A DNA stretch of 5,732 nucleotides from Candidatus Aenigmatarchaeota archaeon (GTDB lineage: Archaea > Aenigmatarchaeota > Aenigmatarchaeia > QMZP01): NCBI GenBank assembly GCA_003663225.1, contig QMZP01000062.1:1-5732 (forward strand), read 5' to 3'. The notes beneath the pieces were generated by a model. That model saw nothing but the letters and a program-made list of their open reading frames with translations, ran no database searches and had not been told where the DNA came from. Positions 4,798-5,732 of this stretch are shown here, in pieces (position 1 is the first letter of the stretch; every line of letters begins with the position of its first letter). Position numbers and translations under genes: made by a program.

Positions 4798-5732
4798 TTA
4801 CACCTCTACGATAGTGCCTGCCTTGCCCCTCAGCGCATCAGCCATCTTGTCTATGTCGGTTATGAGCGCCTTTTTGCCTCCGGATTCTATGAAATCTATG
4901 CTCGCCCGCATCTTCGGCCCCATGGAACCCGGCGGGAAGTGCCCCTTGCTTACCATGTCCTTCGCTTCTTTCACCGTGAGGCGGTCCACCTTCATCCTCC
5001 TGGAAGGGTCATTCCAGTTCACATAAACAGCATCAACGTCAGTGAGCATCACCATGAGGTCGGCATTCAGCTCCTTGGCCAGCTCTGCGGTTGCCAGGTC
5101 TTTGTCTATGACCGCATCGACCCCGTACAGGCCGGGCTTCTTGCCCTTGCCTGATATGTGCACCTTGTCCTTCACTACCGGCACGCCTCCGCCCCCGCAT
5201 GCCACGACGACTGCATTTCCTACCAGTTCCCTTATGGCTTCAGCCTCCACGATAGCCTTGGGCGAAGGCGACGCCACCACCCTGCGCACACCGCGAAGCG
5301 ATTCAGAGACATGCCAGTGGACTGGAATCTTATTGTCATCCTCATAATAGGGGCCTATGGGCTTGGTGGGGTTGCCGAATGCCTTGTCATCCCTGTCAAC
5401 CAGCACCTGCGTCACCACCGTGACAACAGGCATGTCGACGCCTATTGAATGCAGCTTGTTGTAAAGGACTTCCTGTATCATGTACCCTATGAGCCCCTGG
5501 CTCTGGGCCACGCACGCGTACAAGGGCATCTTCGGGGCCTTGCCGTTCTCCTGCTGAAGGAGTATGTTCCCCACCTGGGGGCCGTTGCCGTGCGTTATCA
5601 CTATCCTGTATCCGTTCTTGACGAGCTTCGCGACCTGCTCCATGGGATGGTCCAGGTTGGAGAGCTGCTCTTCTATCGTGCCTTTCTGGCCCCTTCTCAC
5701 AAGGGCATTGCCGCCCAGCGCTATGACTATGG
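4798..5732 (-). CDS. arcC: Carbamate kinase, 5'-truncated by window edge
   Basis: Carbamate kinase reversibly transfers phosphate from carbamoyl phosphate to ADP, giving ATP and carbamate. About 310 residues are visible, from IVIALGGNAL at the window's right edge to the TAA stop. The family is usually 310-315 long, so only a few N-terminal residues are missing; a GTG at 5700 is an internal valine codon, not the start. Numbering visible residues, GGNAL is at 6-10, THGNGPQVGN at 46-55, CGGGGVPVV near 178-186, VDAVIDKDLA near 204-213, LTDVDAVY at 229-236 and the lysine-bearing GSMGPKM at 268-274, all expected of the amino-acid-kinase fold enzyme. It is followed two bases later by ornithine carbamoyltransferase, matching the last steps of arginine deiminase fermentation. 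In Pyrococcus, related enzymes make carbamoyl phosphate instead, so direction is not certain. The promoter lies outside the window. Confidence 0.96.
   Translation of the reverse strand, partial: IVIALGGNALVRRGQKGTIEEQLSNLDHPMEQVAKLVKNGYRIVITHGNGPQVGNILLQQENGKAPKMPLYACVAQSQGLIGYMIQEVLYNKLHSIGVDMPVVTVVTQVLVDRDDKAFGNPTKPIGPYYEDDNKIPVHWHVSESLRGVRRVVASPSPKAIVEAEAIRELVGNAVVVACGGGGVPVVKDKVHISGKGKKPGLYGVDAVIDKDLATAELAKELNADLMVMLTDVDAVYVNWNDPSRRMKVDRLTVKEAKDMVSKGHFPPGSMGPKMRASIDFIESGGKKALITDIDKMADALRGKAGTIVEV
4801..4806 (-). promoter_or_regulatory. Ribosome-binding site of ornithine carbamoyltransferase inside the end of carbamate kinase
   Basis: The last coding bases of carbamate kinase read GAGGTG on the minus strand, a strong Shine-Dalgarno match. 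It is followed by the TAA stop, two bases and the next ATG, so the spacer is five bases. This fixes the carbamoyltransferase start and implies translation from a shared message. It is the only clear Shine-Dalgarno sequence I see in the window. Confidence 0.75.

Noticed and set aside
5698..5700. GTG as the start of carbamate kinase
   Set aside because: The frame continues to the window edge and encodes the conserved IVIALGGNAL, so the GTG is an internal valine codon.
1..5732. CRISPR arrays, tRNA or rRNA genes, insertion sequences, and phage or defence genes
   Set aside because: No spaced direct repeats, cloverleaf-like sequence, transposase motifs or terminal repeats were seen; nearly all bases are explained by housekeeping or membrane genes.

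Overview
The window reads as a gene-dense archaeal chromosome fragment. Five things point to Archaea. Isoleucine is mostly ATA and arginine mostly AGG. TATA-box-like sequences lie 23-28 bp upstream of several start codons with no ribosome-binding site, which suggests leaderless transcripts. There is a small CxxC-x17-CxxC zinc-ribbon protein, a membrane-anchored ArsR-type regulator, and a secreted NosD-like beta-helix protein of a kind common in uncultured archaea. I cannot fix the lineage from the sequence; a DPANN-type or other uncultured archaeon is my guess. The seven visible stop codons are TAA or TAG, never TGA.

There are three transcription blocks. Block 1 (minus strand, 1-1957) runs zinc-ribbon protein, adenine phosphoribosyltransferase (apt), then a secreted beta-helix protein that leaves the window at base 1 without a stop. 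Block 2 (plus strand, 2055-3911) diverges from block 1 across a 97-bp spacer. It holds a 72-residue membrane peptide, a winged-helix regulator with two C-terminal membrane helices, and a multi-pass membrane protein that looks like a GT-C-type glycosyltransferase. Block 3 (minus strand, 3908-5732) runs carbamate kinase (its first few residues lie outside the window) and then ornithine carbamoyltransferase. It converges on block 2 with interlocked stop codons.

Block 3 encodes the last two steps of the arginine deiminase pathway: citrulline plus phosphate gives ornithine plus carbamoyl phosphate, and carbamoyl phosphate plus ADP gives ATP. Run in reverse, it could instead supply carbamoyl phosphate and citrulline. 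Arginine deiminase is not visible. Apt salvages adenine to AMP. Block 2 may be a membrane-associated regulatory and envelope module whose partner and substrate are unknown.

The most useful observations are regulatory. The spacer between blocks 1 and 2 contains a perfect 18-bp inverted repeat beside the zinc-ribbon gene's TATA box, a plausible operator. Leaderless-type promoters recur, including a shared 9-mer upstream of two plus-strand genes. All three same-strand minus junctions have exactly two bases between stop and next ATG. No CRISPR array, tRNA, rRNA, insertion sequence or clearly new defence system is visible. Every stretch longer than 300 bases contains a gene.
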